Below are positions 62,216 through 64,000 of a DNA stretch of 64,000 nt, in pieces. The stretch comes from Parietichytrium sp. I65-24A. Its lineage: Eukaryota; Sar; Bigyra; Thraustochytrida; Thraustochytriidae. The position numbers and the translations under genes are program-made. Numbering within the stretch: position 1 is the stretch's first letter; each line of letters opens with the position of its first letter. Under the pieces are notes generated by a model. The model worked only from the letters and a program-made list of their open reading frames with translations, made no database searches and was not told the DNA's origin. The stretch is taken from positions 1,695 to 65,694 of the forward strand of contig BLSF01000039.1 of the NCBI GenBank assembly GCA_012862575.1, in the 5' to 3' direction.

Positions 62216-62491
62216 ATGGGGCTTTGCGTGCCAGTTGCGTTGTCAGTGAACAAAATTCGCGGAGCAATTCACAACCGCAGAAATTCTCTGGGAGGAACGC
62301 ACAAAGATGAAGGAGTCATGATTGCCCTTGAAGCCACATCTCCAAGTGCCTTGGAGTCCGCCATGACGGAACGCGTCAGCGCTCTTGAAGAAGAGCTTGA
62401 GGATTCCAGAGAGCTTAATACGTATTTGCTCTTGCACAACGAGAGGCTGATGGATGAAATCGACCGGCTCAAAAGGGAACTGAGAGATTGA
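62216..62491 (+). CDS. Small coiled-coil protein (91 aa)
   Basis: A short frame from ATG 62216 (MGLCVPVALSVNKIRGAIHN) to a stop at 62491. Residues about 45-90 form a clear heptad coiled coil (MTERVSALEEELEDSRELNT, LLHNERLMDEIDRLKREL). MGLC at the start could allow N-myristoylation with an adjacent palmitoylated Cys, though this is only a motif. I recognise no family. The clean heptads and lack of low-complexity DNA favour a real gene or a real exon of a larger one. It lies between the LRR-kinase gene and the RhoGEF, converging with the latter. Confidence 0.5.
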   Translation: MGLCVPVALSVNKIRGAIHNRRNSLGGTHKDEGVMIALEATSPSALESAMTERVSALEEELEDSRELNTYLLLHNERLMDEIDRLKRELRD

Positions 62492-62679
62492 ATTGCGCTT
62501 GCAAGATATTCGTTTCAATATTTTGATTGTGATGGACCTTGTGTTCTTAAAATATAATTGTACATTTTTTGTTCTCAACGCCTCGCCCTTTGCTTACTCC
62601 GTGCTATTGATTCTGGAAAGCCAAAATATGATACTATACTCGTTTCAATTTGTTTTACTCTCTCGAGCACAGCTTAGTG

Positions 62680-64000
62680 TCAAGCAGCTGCAATGGAGGA
62701 CAAATTTCCTTTGCCCCCAATCGTTTTCTGCATTTTACTTAACTGGTCTTTTCGTCGCTTTAGCTCTTTCGTTGCAGCAGTCAAAGCATTGTAGACTTCG
62801 CGGCGCTCGTTTGGGCTGTTGAAGAGGAGATTGAGGCACTCCACCTTTGTTCTGGACAGGGTTGCTGCGTCTGTTCTGTTCGACTTTCTACGTTGGAGGA
62901 GCCGGAGCGCCATAGAGGAGTGTGATGAATGTGTGTCCATTTTTTCGGATACCGTGTTCATGTGCACGAGTTGCAAAGGGTAGACTCTATCAATTCTTGC
63001 GGGAGGTGGCCCCGTCTCTTTGATAGCTGACATGGCTGACATTTCTGACACCGTGCTCCCTGTACTAGCTCTTGAATACTTGCCGCTCCCGTCTTTGTTG
63101 CTTGGCGAGCCGGAGCCTGACACTTTGCCCATGTGCGATGCGTCCACATAGATCTTTGACAGGTCAATCCACATTCGCAGGTCGTACTTTTGAGCTGCTG
63201 TCTTCTTTGCGACAATGAGGAGATCCGAGAAAAGGAAGAATACCCGAGACTTGACCTTTGATTCTGGTCCTTGAGTACCCAAAGTAGGGTCCCTGACGGA
63301 CAGACTCAGAGGTGCAGACCACTCTTGCAAAAAGGACCGTCCGGGACTCAGCACGTGCTGCATTTGGGCTCCATCAGTGTCAGGCTTGGAGTTCTCGTGG
63401 TCCTTTGTCGTGGAGGTACTGAACATGTCTCCTTTCGTGAGAGAAGGTGGTCTCTGTGAACCGGCAGTTGAAGGAGTTGCGCCTGCAGATGATGCTGCAA
63501 TCGCAGCAGCCCTCTTCTTCCAGCCAGATTTGTTTAGACCTTCAAGCTGCTGTGCGATTTCGTATGCTCGAATGTCCAACCGGGCTAATTTTCTCTCTTC
63601 GTCCATATCTTTCGCGATAAGTTCGACCGTCTTGCATGCCTCGCGCAAGTGCGAGTGTGCCTCGCTCTCTGGATTGGTGCAAGAAAGCAGCATGTGCAAG
63701 AACTCATTGTACCGTGAGATCTGGTTCAGAGGTATCTTGAGAAGATCCTTCAAGTCCGTCCCGTAGCTAGGAAGGCCCTTGTTCTCCGCAGTAGTTCGAA
63801 GGAAGCGAGTAAATTTTGGAATTTCAGTGCGGCAGCGCGACAGCTCGCTCATGCTGTTTGAGTGCTGCTTCACATACACTGCATAAATCGTTTTCATGAA
63901 CATGAGTGTGGTTTTGAACGAGGTGATGAAACCCAGTGTCATATCATGTTGAGAATTTTTCTTGTGCCGGGCCAATTGAGTTTCGATCGCCCCGAGAATC
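62680..64000 (-). CDS. RhoGEF (DH-PH) protein, N-terminus outside the window
   Basis: The minus-strand frame is open to base 64000, so the gene is partial. The visible 440 residues begin within the DH domain: ETQLARHKKNSQHDMTLG, YAVYVKQHSNSMSELSRCR, then LKDLLKIPLNQISRYNEFL, which is the DH alpha-8 signature (usually LLKPVQRIPRYPLLL), followed by HMLLSCTNPESEAHSHLREA. A Ser-rich insertion follows (about 170-200). The PH domain shows SRVFFLFSDLLIVAKK, YDLRMWIDLSKIYVD and a C-terminal helix (LNLLFNSPNERREVYNALTA). DH-PH proteins load GTP on Rho-family GTPases and control actin. Substrate GTPase cannot be told. The insertion between DH and PH and a second one in the PH (GSGSPSNKDGSGKYSRASTG) are long. 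Confidence 0.85.
   Translation of the reverse strand, partial: ILGAIETQLARHKKNSQHDMTLGFITSFKTTLMFMKTIYAVYVKQHSNSMSELSRCRTEIPKFTRFLRTTAENKGLPSYGTDLKDLLKIPLNQISRYNEFLHMLLSCTNPESEAHSHLREACKTVELIAKDMDEERKLARLDIRAYEIAQQLEGLNKSGWKKRAAAIAASSAGATPSTAGSQRPPSLTKGDMFSTSTTKDHENSKPDTDGAQMQHVLSPGRSFLQEWSAPLSLSVRDPTLGTQGPESKVKSRVFFLFSDLLIVAKKTAAQKYDLRMWIDLSKIYVDASHMGKVSGSGSPSNKDGSGKYSRASTGSTVSEMSAMSAIKETGPPPARIDRVYPLQLVHMNTVSEKMDTHSSHSSMALRLLQRRKSNRTDAATLSRTKVECLNLLFNSPNERREVYNALTAATKELKRRKDQLSKMQKTIGGKGNLSSIAAA

Overview
The window is eukaryotic nuclear DNA, most likely from a stramenopile-type protist; a labyrinthulomycete/thraustochytrid is my best guess. The evidence is a beta-tubulin, cytosolic ribosomal protein eL33, ECM29, a USP22-like deubiquitinase, an FG nucleoporin and a CaM-lysine-methyltransferase, all non-bacterial. 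The introns are few and short, starting GTAAGT/GTGAGT. There are Pro-Thr stalk proteins with a D-N-x2-N-G-x-E-T-D-V-D-C-G-G module, an ShKT-prolyl-4-hydroxylase, and intergenic AGTACT/GGTACC palindromes. The lineage call is inference. The genes do not form operons.

Layout, left to right. 1-699: 3' end of an armadillo-like-repeat RING protein with a perfect tandem 129-bp duplication. 896-1448: small two-exon unknown. 2272-3567: multi-pass membrane protein. 5883-7677: SDR/3-beta-HSD-like protein with degenerate cofactor and catalytic motifs. 8823-11732: Pro-Thr stalk plus TRP/Flc-like membrane protein, convergent with a three-exon FKBP (11925-12430, minus). 13706-15241: SLC45/sucrose-transporter-like MFS carrier. 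15.2-20.4 kb: gene-poor, with an unusual array of TGTGAGG/CCTCACA sites. 20369-21700: beta-tubulin. 22587-23802: prolyl 4-hydroxylase, convergent with a coiled-coil protein (24072-25756, minus). 26917-27615: ribosomal protein eL33. 28793-30952: USP22/Ubp8-like protease, convergent with an FG/CCCH nucleoporin-like protein (31324-33048, minus). 34445-35509: CaM-KMT, convergent with an arrestin-like protein (35958-37157, minus). 38499-39878: membrane protein with a weak cation-exchanger-like segment. 41029-46734: single-exon ECM29. 47184-47852 and 47885-49093: an unknown one-TM protein facing an LRR protein. 49821-50364: YbjQ/UPF0145 domain protein, convergent with a TLC-like membrane protein (50882-51610, minus). 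51.6-55.8 kb: gene-poor. 55842-61853: a 2003-residue LRR / Cys-rich / about 9-TM / MAP2K-like kinase protein. 62216-62491: small coiled-coil protein. 62680 to the window end (minus): DH-PH RhoGEF, N-terminus outside the window.

The genes mix housekeeping functions (cytoskeleton, translation, proteasome quality control, deubiquitination, mRNA export, protein folding) with signalling and membrane proteins. The most unusual items are the LRR-multiTM-kinase protein, a pair of about 53-bp insertions each flanked by its own 8-9 bp direct repeat, the TGTGAGG array, the dispersed AGTACT palindromes, and tiny last exons in three genes. I saw no tRNA, rRNA, CRISPR, retroelement, virus-like element or complete transposon.
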